Below are positions 20,940 to 31,335 of a stretch of 64,000 nucleotides of DNA, piece by piece. Origin of the DNA: Ascoidea rubescens DSM 1968 (lineage: Eukaryota > Ascomycota > Saccharomycetes > Ascoideales > Ascoideaceae); assembly GCF_001661345.1 (NCBI RefSeq), contig NW_017962915.1:1288487-1352486 (forward strand), given 5' to 3'. The notes below the pieces were generated by a model. It was not told the DNA's origin and did no database searches. It saw nothing but the letters and a program-made list of their open reading frames with translations. The position numbers and the translations under genes are program-made. Position 1 is the first letter of the stretch, and each line of letters starts with the position of its first letter.

Positions 20940-22067
20940 AGTGTTTAGTACTGTGCTGAATTAGCAAGCGTTTTCTAATGCTGTGAATCTTGGATAGAAA
21001 AATCGAAAGAATGCTGAAAAATCCAGAGACTAACAGTTTAGGGTATTAAGAAGATTAAAGTAGAACTTGTAAAGCACAATAATAATAAACCAAAAGAAAA
21101 GCACTCTAAAAGAATTGTGAGATGGGATTTTTGGCTAAATTGAACATCGCAAAGAAAAAGCACAAGTATATATATGAGCAATGAATTTCCAATGGGGTAC
21201 TTAAGTCCGCTGCTGACAAATATAACCGCCGCCCTGCAGAGGTGGATTTTGGGACCTGGAACGGAACACGGAACGGGTGTCACTTATGTGCTGGTGGACA
21301 AGAAAAATACCTTTTTCCAAATCGAGCTTAATTGAAAAATAATTGAAACATCAGTCACGTGGTCCATATAATTGAATGGGAAATTGATTCGATTTGCTTT
21401 ACGAAAACAGTATTGGTGCAAAACAATTGGCAAAATTTTATATATAGCTGACAATAATAAAAATTGATATTTACGACGTTAATCATGTTGCGAAGCAGCC
21501 GGATCTCTAGATTCGGTTTCTACCTATCCCTCGGCATTTATTCTCGGTCTGCTCCCGTCACGCTTTGGGATGAAACCCAGTCCCCTATAAAAGGGGCTGG
21601 AGTTCTCTTCTACGTTCTTTTTTTCTATATACTTCTTTACCTTAATATATAATCATAGATTTGCTACAACAAAATAGAACAAAACATCAGTAAAAAGAGA
21701 TTAAAAATAGTGAACCGTTACCCGTCTTGCCAGAGATTACTAAGTTCCCTCAACAATCGATTGCATTCCCCTTTAGTACCACAACATTTTTTCCTGTGCA
21801 CAAGGGGGGTATTTTTCTTGTCCATCACTAAACGTAGGTTGGCGTAACATACCCGCGTCTACACGCGTCTGAATATGTGGGTGTACGCGGATGAAATGTG
21901 GCCACCACCTGTGTGGGTTTGGGCATGGAAACAGAAAGAAAAATCGATCGGATGAACATCCAACCTCTGACCCAGGAGATGGTATATAAGCTCTAGTGTC
22001 TTCTCGTTGTTTTGCTATTTTGTTATCGTCAAGTGCATTAATTTTTTTATCTCCAATTCAATTTACA
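20940..22067. promoter_or_regulatory. Divergent promoter region SNG1-like / small heat-shock gene with stress elements
   Basis: This is a 1.1-kb divergent region. STRE-type pentamers (CCCCT/AGGGG) occur at 21582-21586 and 21592-21596 flanking a TATAAAA, and again at 21768-21772 and 21803-21807. A TATATAA lies at about 21982-21988, some 85 bp before the heat-shock gene start. STREs are bound by Msn2/4-type factors in yeast, which fits a stress gene. The earlier TATAAAA box at about 21587 is 480 bp from the ATG and has no open frame of its own behind it. Confidence 0.5.
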
Positions 22068-23018
22068 ATGAGTTTTAATTCGAATTTCTTTGGCAATGAC
22101 CCCTTTTTCAGTGGTAGCAACAATGGCTTTTTTGGAAATGACCCCTTTGCTCTGATGAACGAGCAAATCAATAGAATGAACCAACAGTTTAATGCCATGA
22201 ACCAACAGTTCAATACCATGAATCAGCAAATGAATCAGCAAATGAATCAGCAAATGAGGAACATGGTTAGCGGACCAAACAATTATCCAAATTTAATTGA
22301 ACAAAGGAATATCAATACTGATATTAATACCGTCTATGATCCCAGTTCCTCTCCCAGCTCGAATAGAAGTTTGACTCACAGCAACAACAATAACAATAAT
22401 AATAATAATAACAATAATAGTAACAGTGTTAGTAACTTCAATTATAACAGTCATAGCATGAATTTTTCTGGTACAAAAATTGTAGATAATCCAACCAATG
22501 TCGAGGTTTCAATATTAATCCCAAATTGTCAAAAGGATAATATTAACCTATACTTGAATGAAAGCTCGAACACTTTGACGGTTTCGGGAATGCAAGAGCA
22601 AATTGTTAGATCTCAATTTGGTTACTCCTCCTCCTCCTCATCATTTTCAAAATCTTTTTCTTTGAATACCAATGCCTCATTAGATTCAAATTCAATTGAT
22701 TTCAATTATGACACTCAAAACGGCTTATTGAACTTGGTTATTCAAAAACGGTTACCATCAATTAGAAATAATTATCATAATAATAGTAATGACACAATCA
22801 GTCCAAGAAACGTTGATTTAATTGAAAATGCTAATGAAAACAACAGAATCGAGGAAATTCAAGATGATGAGAATAGTAATAGCAGCAGCATCCACAACTA
22901 TGACAATAATAATAGGAATAATAATAGAAATAATAACAATAACAACAACAACAACAACAACAATAATAACAATTTTACAAATTTTAAATACAATAATAGT
23001 GGTAAGTATCAATTATAA
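22068..23018 (+). CDS. Small heat-shock protein (Hsp20/alpha-crystallin family)
   Basis: This ATP-independent chaperone of the Hsp26/Hsp42 type has 316 residues from ATG 22068; the frame is open 24 codons further up but without an ATG. The N-terminal arm has a G-N-D-P-F motif twice (FFGNDPFF and FFGNDPFAL) and a run of MNQQ(F/M) repeats (about 38-65), fitting the Met/Gln/Phe-rich arm that binds unfolded clients. An Asn-rich run (about 108-120) separates it from the alpha-crystallin domain (about 140-228), visible as VEVSILIPNC, NTLTVSGMQEQIV and GLLNLVIQKRLPS; this last contains the C-terminal beta-strand. The tail is poly-Asn/Ser. Stress elements upstream support heat/stress induction. It is closer in layout to Hsp42 (long arm, long tail) than Hsp26, but this is not decided. 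Confidence 0.82.
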   Translation: MSFNSNFFGNDPFFSGSNNGFFGNDPFALMNEQINRMNQQFNAMNQQFNTMNQQMNQQMNQQMRNMVSGPNNYPNLIEQRNINTDINTVYDPSSSPSSNRSLTHSNNNNNNNNNNNNSNSVSNFNYNSHSMNFSGTKIVDNPTNVEVSILIPNCQKDNINLYLNESSNTLTVSGMQEQIVRSQFGYSSSSSSFSKSFSLNTNASLDSNSIDFNYDTQNGLLNLVIQKRLPSIRNNYHNNSNDTISPRNVDLIENANENNRIEEIQDDENSNSSSIHNYDNNNRNNNRNNNNNNNNNNNNNNNFTNFKYNNSGKYQL

Positions 23019-23361
23019 CTAAAGTAATTGGTAATATTGAATCGAGGTCTGGTAAATGTTTTTAAGGGTTTATTTTTATTTTTATTTTTCATTTTTTTTT
23101 TTTTTTTGGTTTTACTATTCACTTTTTTTAATGAATTTTACGTCTCAAGAGTTTTTTTCACACTTCTAATCCAACTCAATTCTTTCTATAAAAACAACTT
23201 GTTTTTTCGTGAGTTATAATTAGTATTTTAACACTAATTTAAAACTGCTAAACTTTTTTTTTTTTATTTATTTCAATCATCAAATAGCTAAGTAGTGAAG
23301 TAGTTAATAAACTTTAAATAATACTTTATCAAAATTATATAAAAATAAATAAAAATAAAAA

Positions 23362-23418
<57 letters not shown>

Positions 23419-23458
23419 AAATAAAATATTCCAAATTATTTATGTAAAAATAAATGGT
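23019..23458. other. Convergent spacer heat-shock gene / siderophore transporter
   Basis: This AT-rich 440-bp region between two convergent genes contains poly-T tracts and an (AAAT)n microsatellite just downstream of the transporter stop codon. No gene was seen. Confidence 0.6.
23341..23427. repeat. (AAAT)n microsatellite
   Basis: This is a tandem tetranucleotide AAAT/ATAA run, essentially pure from about 23367 to 23418 and flanked by imperfect AAAAAT units. It lies in the 3' region shared by two convergent genes. Confidence 0.9.
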
Positions 23459-25339
23459 TTATACTGGTGTATTATTGGTTTGGTTGTTCAAAAAACGACC
23501 AAATAAAAAATTGTAAATTGGATCATCGTTACTTTTACCAGTGGCTTGTTTTTCCTCAATCTCATCTAATGATTGTTTGCTCTCCAATTTATGATCTCTT
23601 AGGAAAATGGAAAAGACTATCATTGGAATACAAAATACAAGACCAACTGTGCACAATATCTTTTGGATATATCTATAGGTTTGAACCAACATTCTTCTTT
23701 CAGATGTTTCCCAAGTGTAAGTTAAAATAAATGTAAATGGCGAACCATAGGCTATACTTCTGAATTCAGCATCGTAATCTGAAAACTTTTTGGAAATTTG
23801 TTTTGGTAATAGTTGAGTCCAAATGGCTCCTGAAATTGCTGACCCAATAGCTGATCCAACGTTATACGAAGCCAAATAAACAGATGTGACAACAGCCATA
23901 TGTTTGTGATTAGTACAACTTTGGAGGGAAGCTTGAACAACATAAGTGAAAAATGATGAACCAAAACCTAAGAGACATTGAGCTCCAATTATACCTGAAT
24001 GACTAACTCTAGATCCACCTCTATACTGAATCAATAAACCAAAAGCAATGAAAAAAGTCGCAATACCAAAAATAATAAAGCCCTTGGTTCTTCTAATTCT
24101 TGAAACCAACAAACCGACAAAGAACCCAGATATAACTGAAGTAAAAGAATACAACGAAGAGATTCTTGTTGCAGCCTTAACAGACTCATTGACAGCAACA
24201 ACCAAAACAGTATAAAGATAATCACCTTGCATGTACCAAGTAAAGTTAACAAGAACTGCAATTGGAAAAGCAGACCAAACACCTCTATCTCTCATCAAGT
24301 GGCCAGGAATCAATGGGAATTTGGAATATTTTGTTTCCCAAATGATGAAAAATGGTAATAAACACCAACCAAGCACTTCAGGGACAATAATTTTAGCCTT
24401 TTGCCATTGAGTGTTTTCACCTCCTGCTAATGTGAAAGGAACCAAGATTAAACCAAGAACTAGAGTGATTAAAATCAAACCTAGAATATCCAATTCCCAA
24501 AAGATGATTTCAACAATGTAATCCTTCCAAGACAAAGATTGATAATATGTTTTAAAATTTTTATATTTATCGAGTTTTCCTGATTTCTTGGCCAAGTAGT
24601 TCATATGGTATAAGCAAAATAATAAGGGCAAACAAGACAATGGGAAAATAAAGGTCCACATTGCGATTCCCCAACTCCAATCGTCACCAATGGCAGCAGT
24701 AACATCACCACCAATCCAGGTATTGATTATAAATGGATAAGCAGGAATCCATGTCAATAATAGTCTCCAGTTCAAGTTCGACAAATCACTAATCAAGATT
24801 TCAATCATAAGCATAATACCAGTCATACCTAATTTATAGAAAACAGACCCAGCAGCGTATCTTTGGATATCATAAGCTTGAGATTGAATCAAAGTACCCA
24901 CTGAATAGAAAATCGCTGAGACAATAAGTATTTCTGTTCTACCAAAGATATCAGATAGCCTCGCAAAGCAAATTTGACCAGCAGCAGCAATCACCGAGTT
25001 AATACAATTAATCGTTGAGATCAAAGCATGGCTGGAGTATGAAGAGGTTGCATAAGCAGTCAATACACCTCTGATTGTTGAATCTAATCCATAGGCATAA
25101 GCAACAAGGAAAATCGCAAAAAAAATTATAAATCTGCTTACAACTCCATTGTATTGCTCACTTATGATTTCAATTTTTTCGACACCAATGATTTTATCTT
25201 GTAATCTTTTATTTTTAGTGATAACATCTTCATTGATGCTTATAGTGTTGTTAGGTTCATTATTTTCAAAATTGGAAGAAGCGTTTTTCATTGAATTATG
25301 ATCAAGGGATGGATCAGTATTATCTTCAGGTTTTTCCAT
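23459..25339 (-). CDS. Siderophore-iron transporter of the Arn/Sit1 MFS family
   Basis: This proton-coupled importer of ferric siderophores belongs to the DHA-like siderophore group with about 14 membrane helices. The 626-residue protein (family 600-640) has a hydrophilic N-terminus (1-65). A first helix around 70-90 is followed by YAYGLDSTIRGVLTAYA, the characteristic Sit/Arn loop, and then the MFS signature region ARLSDIFGRTEILIVS between helices. Further family marks are DDWSWGIAMW, FTLAGGENTQW and the late YTWETSERR-like extracellular segment (about 540-552) typical of siderophore transporters. The protein ends with a charged cytosolic tail. It is divergently transcribed from the thiolase gene across 1 kb. 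No iron-response site was identified with confidence. Which siderophore is carried cannot be told. Confidence 0.92.
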   Translation of the reverse strand: MEKPEDNTDPSLDHNSMKNASSNFENNEPNNTISINEDVITKNKRLQDKIIGVEKIEIISEQYNGVVSRFIIFFAIFLVAYAYGLDSTIRGVLTAYATSSYSSHALISTINCINSVIAAAGQICFARLSDIFGRTEILIVSAIFYSVGTLIQSQAYDIQRYAAGSVFYKLGMTGIMLMIEILISDLSNLNWRLLLTWIPAYPFIINTWIGGDVTAAIGDDWSWGIAMWTFIFPLSCLPLLFCLYHMNYLAKKSGKLDKYKNFKTYYQSLSWKDYIVEIIFWELDILGLILITLVLGLILVPFTLAGGENTQWQKAKIIVPEVLGWCLLPFFIIWETKYSKFPLIPGHLMRDRGVWSAFPIAVLVNFTWYMQGDYLYTVLVVAVNESVKAATRISSLYSFTSVISGFFVGLLVSRIRRTKGFIIFGIATFFIAFGLLIQYRGGSRVSHSGIIGAQCLLGFGSSFFTYVVQASLQSCTNHKHMAVVTSVYLASYNVGSAIGSAISGAIWTQLLPKQISKKFSDYDAEFRSIAYGSPFTFILTYTWETSERRMLVQTYRYIQKILCTVGLVFCIPMIVFSIFLRDHKLESKQSLDEIEEKQATGKSNDDPIYNFLFGRFLNNQTNNTPV

Positions 25340-26400
25340 TTTTTTGGTAACAAAATTAATGATAGAAAAAAAATAAAGAAAAAAAAAAATACTCTAAATA
25401 AAAATTAAACAAAAAACTAGAGGTCCAAATATGAAGAATTATTGAATCTTTTATATCTCATAACCAGTGCTGCAATACTGAATCGATTAATACTGGCAAA
25501 TAAAATAAAAGAGAATGGAATTAATTTTTAAAAACTTGTTGAAAAAAAAAACTTATTGAAAATTCAATAAAAATCTTAGAATAGGCTAAATTTTAATTTT
25601 AAATTTTAATTCAAAGCCAAATCTAAAGCATGGCTAGTGATTGATTCAAGTGGATTTCTTGAGAAATTAAAAAACAAATAGCAAATTGTGAAACTAAAAT
25701 GCAAAATTGTCAGGGATAAGCATTTTTGAATGTATGAAAAGCCTTGGAAGGGTAGGACATACATTGCTATGATAAATTGTTGTCTGATAATTATTATTAT
25801 TAACGAAGCACAATCAGCAAAGTGACAGTGAAAAGCATAACAGTTAATTCTGTCAAATGCTTCCAAGTGTTTTTGACTGATGGAATCGATAAAAAGAGCA
25901 GCGGAGCCCAAAAGAGAAACAAAAAACTTCACCCCAGCCGAAGACACCAAACGGTTTTTCGTGGCGTCGGCGAATCGGCAAATCGGCGAATAAGAGATTC
26001 AAGCCGCTCCGAGGAGGGTAACATGAGCTAGACCCTGTAAGCAAACTGTGATGAGTCAGGAGTTATGTATCCATATCACGTGATTATGACGTGTGTGTAT
26101 GTGCGTATCTGCCGAGCCGCATACATATGCGTAACTTGCTATTCTGGTCACATGCCTCTACACGTGCTTGTTTTTCTAAGTTTTCCTGTTCTTCCCCAGT
26201 TTTTGGGCCTTCTTCACATGAACAAAGAAATGAGGGACGCGAACAAAAATGTGGAGCAAGAGTGGTCGAGCTTTGACATTTGATTGTCGAGTGTTTCTAT
26301 ATAAGAGCAATTGATGGAAGCATAAAAGCATTCCCATCTATTGTACTACACTACTAGTATATCAACCGAGAATATACATACGAGGACTCCACATTTTGCA
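25340..26400. promoter_or_regulatory. Divergent promoter siderophore transporter / POT1
   Basis: This is a 1.06-kb divergent region. On the POT1 side it has an array of CGG triplets in direct repeat at 8-base spacing (25968-25986). CGG at 25984-25986 and CCG at 26004-26006, separated by 17 bases, match the spacing of yeast oleate response elements (CGG-N15-18-CCG), though the inner T/A positions are not canonical. TGAGTCA lies at 26052-26058, CACGTG at 26077-26082 and 26161-26166, and a TATATAA at about 26299-26305, roughly 100 bp before the ATG. Oleate control of POT1 is known in S. cerevisiae; here it is inferred. Confidence 0.4.
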
Positions 26401-27705
26401 ATGGATAGATTATCACAAATCGCAAGCCACTTACTGCCAACCTCCAATACTGTTGTCGATTTGAAATCGAAAAACCCTGGTGATGTTGTGATTGTCAGTG
26501 CATATAGGACTGCTATAACCAAGGGAGGCAGGGGTTCGTTCAAGTCTTTAAAATCCGAGGATATATTGTATTATTTGTTGAAGAAATTTAACGATTTGAA
26601 GATCGTTAGCCCAAAATTAGTCGAAGAAATTACTGTTGGAAATGTGCTAAATAAAGGTGCTGGAGCCAATGAACATCGAGCTGCTTGTCTTGCAGCTGGG
26701 TTTCCCAAAGAGGTTCCTGTGTTGGCATTGAATAGACAGTGTTCATCAGGTTTAATGGCTGTTAATGACATTGCAAACAAGATCATTGCCAATCAGATTG
26801 ATATTGGATTAGCATGTGGTGTTGAGTCAATGTCGACATTTTTTGGACCAAGTGCAGTGTATCAATTGTCTGATACTTTATCTAAAGACAAAGAAGCAAC
26901 TAAATGTTTAATTCCAATGGGTATAACCAATGAAAATGTGGCTGAAAAATTTGGTATTTCAAGGAAAGAACAAGACAAGTTTAGTGCTGCATCTTATCAA
27001 AAGGCTGAAAAGGCATTAAAGAATAATCTTTTCAAGAATGAGATTTTGTCATTAGAAATTGAGCTTGAAGAGGAGAATGATAATGATGATGATGATGATG
27101 ATGAGGATGACGAAAATGATAATGCTGAGAAAAAAGTAACAAACAAAATAAAACACAAGTTGGTTGTAGATAGAGATGAAGGACCCAGAATGAATGTCAC
27201 TCCTGAATCGTTATCTAAAATCCGACCTGCATTTAAAAAGAATGGTGTTACACATGCTGGTAATGCATCTCAAGTATCGGATGGCGCTGCACTTGTGTTG
27301 CTTATGAAAAGAAGTGTAGCTGAATCATTGGATTTAAAGCCAATTGGAAAATACATTGGGTGTGTATCTGTTGGTGTTGCACCTGAGATAATGGGCGTTG
27401 GTCCTGCTTATGCCATTCCCAAAGTATTAACAAAGTTTAAATTGAGTGCTGATGACATCAAGATATTTGAAATCAACGAGGCATTTGCTGCGCAATGTCT
27501 ATATAGCATACACACATGCAATATACCCATGGAAAAGGTCAATCCAAGAGGAGGTGCAATTGCGTTGGGACATCCCTTGGGTGCAACAGGTGCAAGACAG
27601 GTATCCACACTATTGAACCAGCTACAAGATGGTGAAATTGGGTTAACAAGTATGTGTGTTGGAAGTGGTATGGGTGCAGCTGCTTTATTTGCTAAGGAAG
27701 GTTAA
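26401..27705 (+). CDS. POT1: Peroxisomal 3-ketoacyl-CoA thiolase
   Basis: This enzyme performs the last step of fatty-acid beta-oxidation, cleaving 3-ketoacyl-CoA with CoA to acetyl-CoA and a shortened acyl-CoA. The 434-residue protein starts at ATG 26401; this start exposes a peroxisomal targeting signal type 2 at residues 3-11 (RLSQIASHL, consensus R-L-x5-H-L), so import by Pex7 is expected. Active-site residues are present: Cys114 in NRQCSSG, the NEAFAAQ motif, His391 in ALGHPLGATGAR and Cys419 in MCVGSGMG. An unusual acidic insertion (Asp/Glu/Asn run, residues about 222-242) precedes DEGPRMNVTPESL, where family members have a short loop. S. cerevisiae Pot1 is 417 residues. It is divergent from the siderophore transporter. 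Confidence 0.95.
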   Translation: MDRLSQIASHLLPTSNTVVDLKSKNPGDVVIVSAYRTAITKGGRGSFKSLKSEDILYYLLKKFNDLKIVSPKLVEEITVGNVLNKGAGANEHRAACLAAGFPKEVPVLALNRQCSSGLMAVNDIANKIIANQIDIGLACGVESMSTFFGPSAVYQLSDTLSKDKEATKCLIPMGITNENVAEKFGISRKEQDKFSAASYQKAEKALKNNLFKNEILSLEIELEEENDNDDDDDDEDDENDNAEKKVTNKIKHKLVVDRDEGPRMNVTPESLSKIRPAFKKNGVTHAGNASQVSDGAALVLLMKRSVAESLDLKPIGKYIGCVSVGVAPEIMGVGPAYAIPKVLTKFKLSADDIKIFEINEAFAAQCLYSIHTCNIPMEKVNPRGGAIALGHPLGATGARQVSTLLNQLQDGEIGLTSMCVGSGMGAAALFAKEG

Positions 27706-29667
27706 TTATATCATATCTATATATATCTATATATAGATATACGTTTATTTATACCTATATGTGTATTTAAATATATTCAAGTTGGGCACAATTTCTAAAC
27801 AGGTTTTGAAAGTGACTTGAAAGTGGTTTGAAGGTGATTTGAAATTGATTTGAAATCGGTCTGGATGTGGGATGTAAGATGTAAAATCATATGAAAATCA
27901 TATGAAAATACTGAGAAAAAGCGAGAAAACTCTAATGAAAAAGCTTTCAACCTAAATTACAAAGAGATAGTACACATTACGTCGTGAACTCTGGTTAATA
28001 ACATTTTTTTACTGTTTATATACTCTCAGTGGTGACTTGTTTTCTTCTATTTATCATTCAGTAATGAAGGTGCACTAATTATTACAGTTACTCTCGGTAT
28101 TATAGTTGTCGTATTAATAATAGATCATAACCACTGCTCTCACAGCTACTATTGTTGATGAGAAACAGATTTACCAAAGGCGAAGCCTTCCTATTCCCCA
28201 GCATTTTTTTAAGGAAATAACAGTCATGACTAAAAAGCTTTAATCTAAATTTTAAACTATTATCAGAATGATTTAACATGATCAAACATTATTTTAAGAT
28301 TATTTTAAGGCACTCACTCCATTTTTTGGAAAAATTTTAATTTGTAACTTGAATTTCTGTTTTCATTCTCAAATGCTGTGTATTTCATCTTCTCGTATTT
28401 TGATTTTGCACATTTGTGATTTTGATTTCACTTCATTTCATTTTATTTAATTTTGTATTTTTTTTCAGCTCTACCTCTTTCGATGGTGTTGCTTCTGGTT
28501 CTCACGACAAGGACCTCAGATAGAGGTGTTTTGTCACAATACACCAGCAGCCTAGCTGCCTATATAGCAAGCAAACGATAAAAAGAAGTCCATTAGCTTT
28601 TGCAGAGCACGAGTTAGCAGCGGTGGAGCATGTCAATATTCTTTTTAAATCAAAGTTAAACCCACAATTGATGATTCGAATCCTGATCTAACAGCGGTAG
28701 GAGAAGTGATTAGGTCCGGATAGAGAAGGCGCGGCTGCACTCCGAAGCCGCGCAAGCATAGGCCAAGGGCAGATGCGCGCGGTCGGAAGTCATTTTTGCG
28801 CGCGAAGGAGGTTTTTTAGGCTTTTTTAGGCTTTCCTGGACCCAGATCACACAAAACCGGGATTTTACATCTCTGCCCCAGAATTTTTGCATTTGATTCA
28901 GGCCTTAAAGAAAGGTCAATAAGCAGTGAAGAGCTGTTGCAAAAGGAAGAAATTTCACAGAGATGATCTCATTGGCGCTGCGAACTGACATGATTGGGTC
29001 TTCATGTCACTCCTCCAGTGTCTGCGTAGGATAACATTATATTTTGCTGATTTTATTCGCTTGGGCTGTTGTGCAATTGCAGCTTTTAATGTTTTGCTTC
29101 GTAAACTCTTTTTTTGCTTCTTTCCATTACCATCCTATTGTGATTGCTGACTTTCTTTGACTTCATTGATTCCTACAGATGATAATCATTCATTTTCCGT
29201 AGTTTACATTACTGACTTCTCTAATTTTTCTCTTTTTTTTTCTCTCTTTTTTTTTGCCATTTGACCTTTACCAACAAAATAGTATAGAAAATTTAGCATG
29301 CATTTTTAATATAAATATTTAGGATATTCCAGCTATTTCTTGATTTGCCTTTGTATTTCTTTCTCTTTTCTTCTCTTTTCTTTTCTCTTCTTTGATTTAC
29401 ACATTTGATTCTCATTGACTGTTTTATTTGCAATAATTGCTTTATTGGTTTCACCAACTGCAAGATCAAATTTTCATTCAACCACAATCACAAGTCGCAT
29501 TTCCTAACAAAAACTACATCTCATATTTTTCTCTTATTCATCCCAAATAACTCAGATCCACCCAAATAACAACTACATTTCAAAAAATACTACATATCGC
29601 TATAACATAATATACTATATCTAAAATAAACAATAAAAAAAACCCATTGATCAATTTCCCCACAAAA
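27706..29667. other. Long spacer between POT1 and glucoamylase
   Basis: This 1.96-kb tandem spacer has no recognised gene. A perfect 20-bp AT palindrome lies at 27722-27741 just behind the POT1 stop. A GC-rich patch at about 28720-28815 contains a perfect hairpin (separate entry) and CG-rich repeats GCGCGC near 28775 and 28798. The last 600 bases are pyrimidine-rich on the plus strand (TTCTCTTTTC repeats around 29360) and then A-rich, as expected of a promoter and 5' leader of the glucoamylase gene. The long upstream region suits a heavily regulated secreted enzyme. Confidence 0.5.
28729..28753. repeat. GC-rich perfect inverted repeat
   Basis: GCGCGGCT (28729-28736) and AGCCGCGC (28746-28753) form a perfect 8-bp stem around a 9-base loop, within a GC-rich island in AT-rich spacer. 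It could be a regulator-binding site or part of a small structured RNA. Confidence 0.7.
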
Positions 29668-31335
29668 ATGATTATTTCAAAAATCTTATTTTCACTTTTA
29701 ACTCTATTAACTTTTTCAGTTGCCAATGTGCTTCCATTATCATATTCTTATCAACTGCAATTACTTGACCAAAAAAATTCAAATGCAAATTCAAAATATT
29801 TCAATTTACTAAACTATTTCAACAACGATTACAACTCCATCAAAATCAGCCAAATCCCAATCAAGTCTCAAAAATTCATCCCAAACCAAATCTCAAGAGA
29901 CGACCGGGAATCCTGGATTCAAGAACAGAAAACTGTTTCTTTCAGAAACATTTTAAACAACATTGGTGGTTCTTTAACTAATATCTCCAATCCGGAAAAT
30001 AATGGTGTTTCTGTTGGTGCTGTTATTGCTTCTCCCTCAAAGGTTCATCCTGACTACTTTTACCAATGGACAAGAGACGCCGCAATCACAATGCTAACCA
30101 TCTGTGACTATCTCCAAGATGACAACTTTCAGAACATCTCTCTTATTGATCTAATGGAATCATACATCGACAACAACTACTACCTACAAAGACTATCCAA
30201 TCCTTCAGGTGATTTTGATGATTTATCAGGTCTCGGTGAAGCAAAATTCCACGTTAATAACACTGCTTTCATGGAACATTGGGGCAGACCACAGAGAGAT
30301 GGTCCAGCTTTAAGAGCCATCACCACTATCAAATATATCGATCTCTTGAACAAATTCAATAATGGTGAAATTAAAACTGACGACAAAATATTCAACAGCA
30401 CTGCTGACATTTACAATTTGATCATAAAACCAGATTTGGAATATGTTGCCAAGTATTGGAATAAAAAAAGCTTTGATTTATGGGAAGAAATCGACAGCTT
30501 CCATTTTTTTACCTCAATGGTTCAACTAAGATCATTATACTCCGGTGCTCAATTAGCTCTAAAATTCAACGACAACCAGTTTTACTACTATTTAATGGAA
30601 AATGCAAGATCATTAAATGACTTTGTTGTTTTCAAATCCGGATACAAACAACCATCATTGGACCATCTAGTCGAAACTCCTTCATTATACTTGTCAAATC
30701 ATAGAAGTGGTTTAGATTCTGCCATCATTATTGCTTCAATTTTGACTCATGATTTCGATCTCGATGTTAACCACTTGATTCCATTCGACATCAACGACCC
30801 ATTGATCCTTGGTACCTTGTATGCTTTGATCTCTGATATGAAGTATCGTTATGCCATCAATCATAACCTGATCAGCTTAAATCTCGGTGTTGGAATCGGT
30901 AGATATCCAGAAGATATTTATGATGGTACAGGATTTGCAGAGGGCAACCCATGGTTCTTATCCACCTCATATGCTGCAGAGCTATTTTATAAGATTGTTT
31001 ACTCCTTTTTTAATAACGCAGAGGACCTAAGAATCAACCCAGCCAATTTCAAATTCTACAAAGAAAACATTATTAATTTTAATCAAGAATCAATTGAAAA
31101 CGACATTATTTTACCATTCAAATCAAGTGCTTTTAATGCAACAGTCTCCAATTTGCTTTCCTACGCAGATTCATTTTTGGACGTCGTTCATTCCCATGTT
31201 TCTGATGAAGGTTCAATTAGCGAACAGTTTGATAGATACAGTGGATATATGAAAGGTGCTTCTGATTTGACATGGAGCTATGGATCTCTTTGGAATGCAT
31301 TTAGATGGAGAGAAAAAGTTTTAGTTTTATTTTAA
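29668..31335 (+). CDS. Secreted glucoamylase (GH15)
   Basis: This glucan 1,4-alpha-glucosidase releases glucose from the non-reducing ends of starch or glycogen. The 555-residue protein starts at ATG 29668; the frame is open seven codons higher but only from a TTG. Residues 1-22 form a signal peptide (MIISKILFSLLTLLTFSVA), so the enzyme is secreted. The GH15 (alpha/alpha)6 domain covers about 90-552, with YFYQWTRDAAIT, WGRPQRDGPALRA (from Trp205), FDLWEEIDSFHFFT (the acid-catalyst segment, Glu273/274) and YDGTGFAEGNPW. A late segment, ISEQFDRYSG, contains Glu519, the probable base. No starch-binding domain follows. The architecture is the same as in Saccharomycopsis-type glucoamylase and S. 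cerevisiae Sga1 (549 aa). Confidence 0.93.
   Translation: MIISKILFSLLTLLTFSVANVLPLSYSYQLQLLDQKNSNANSKYFNLLNYFNNDYNSIKISQIPIKSQKFIPNQISRDDRESWIQEQKTVSFRNILNNIGGSLTNISNPENNGVSVGAVIASPSKVHPDYFYQWTRDAAITMLTICDYLQDDNFQNISLIDLMESYIDNNYYLQRLSNPSGDFDDLSGLGEAKFHVNNTAFMEHWGRPQRDGPALRAITTIKYIDLLNKFNNGEIKTDDKIFNSTADIYNLIIKPDLEYVAKYWNKKSFDLWEEIDSFHFFTSMVQLRSLYSGAQLALKFNDNQFYYYLMENARSLNDFVVFKSGYKQPSLDHLVETPSLYLSNHRSGLDSAIIIASILTHDFDLDVNHLIPFDINDPLILGTLYALISDMKYRYAINHNLISLNLGVGIGRYPEDIYDGTGFAEGNPWFLSTSYAAELFYKIVYSFFNNAEDLRINPANFKFYKENIINFNQESIENDIILPFKSSAFNATVSNLLSYADSFLDVVHSHVSDEGSISEQFDRYSGYMKGASDLTWSYGSLWNAFRWREKVLVLF

Noticed and set aside
26341-26400. Upstream extension of the thiolase frame
   Set aside because: It starts from TTG and would bury the PTS2 signal, which must be at the N-terminus; ATG 26401 is the natural start.
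28660-28700. GATTCGAATC resembling a tRNA T-arm
   Set aside because: The palindrome fits neither strand as part of a cloverleaf; the required flanking stems do not pair.
28950-28975. ACAGAGATGATC, identical to the U6 snRNA core
   Set aside because: The flanks do not match: U6 continues with AGCAG and has a preceding conserved stem, both absent here. Judged a chance match.
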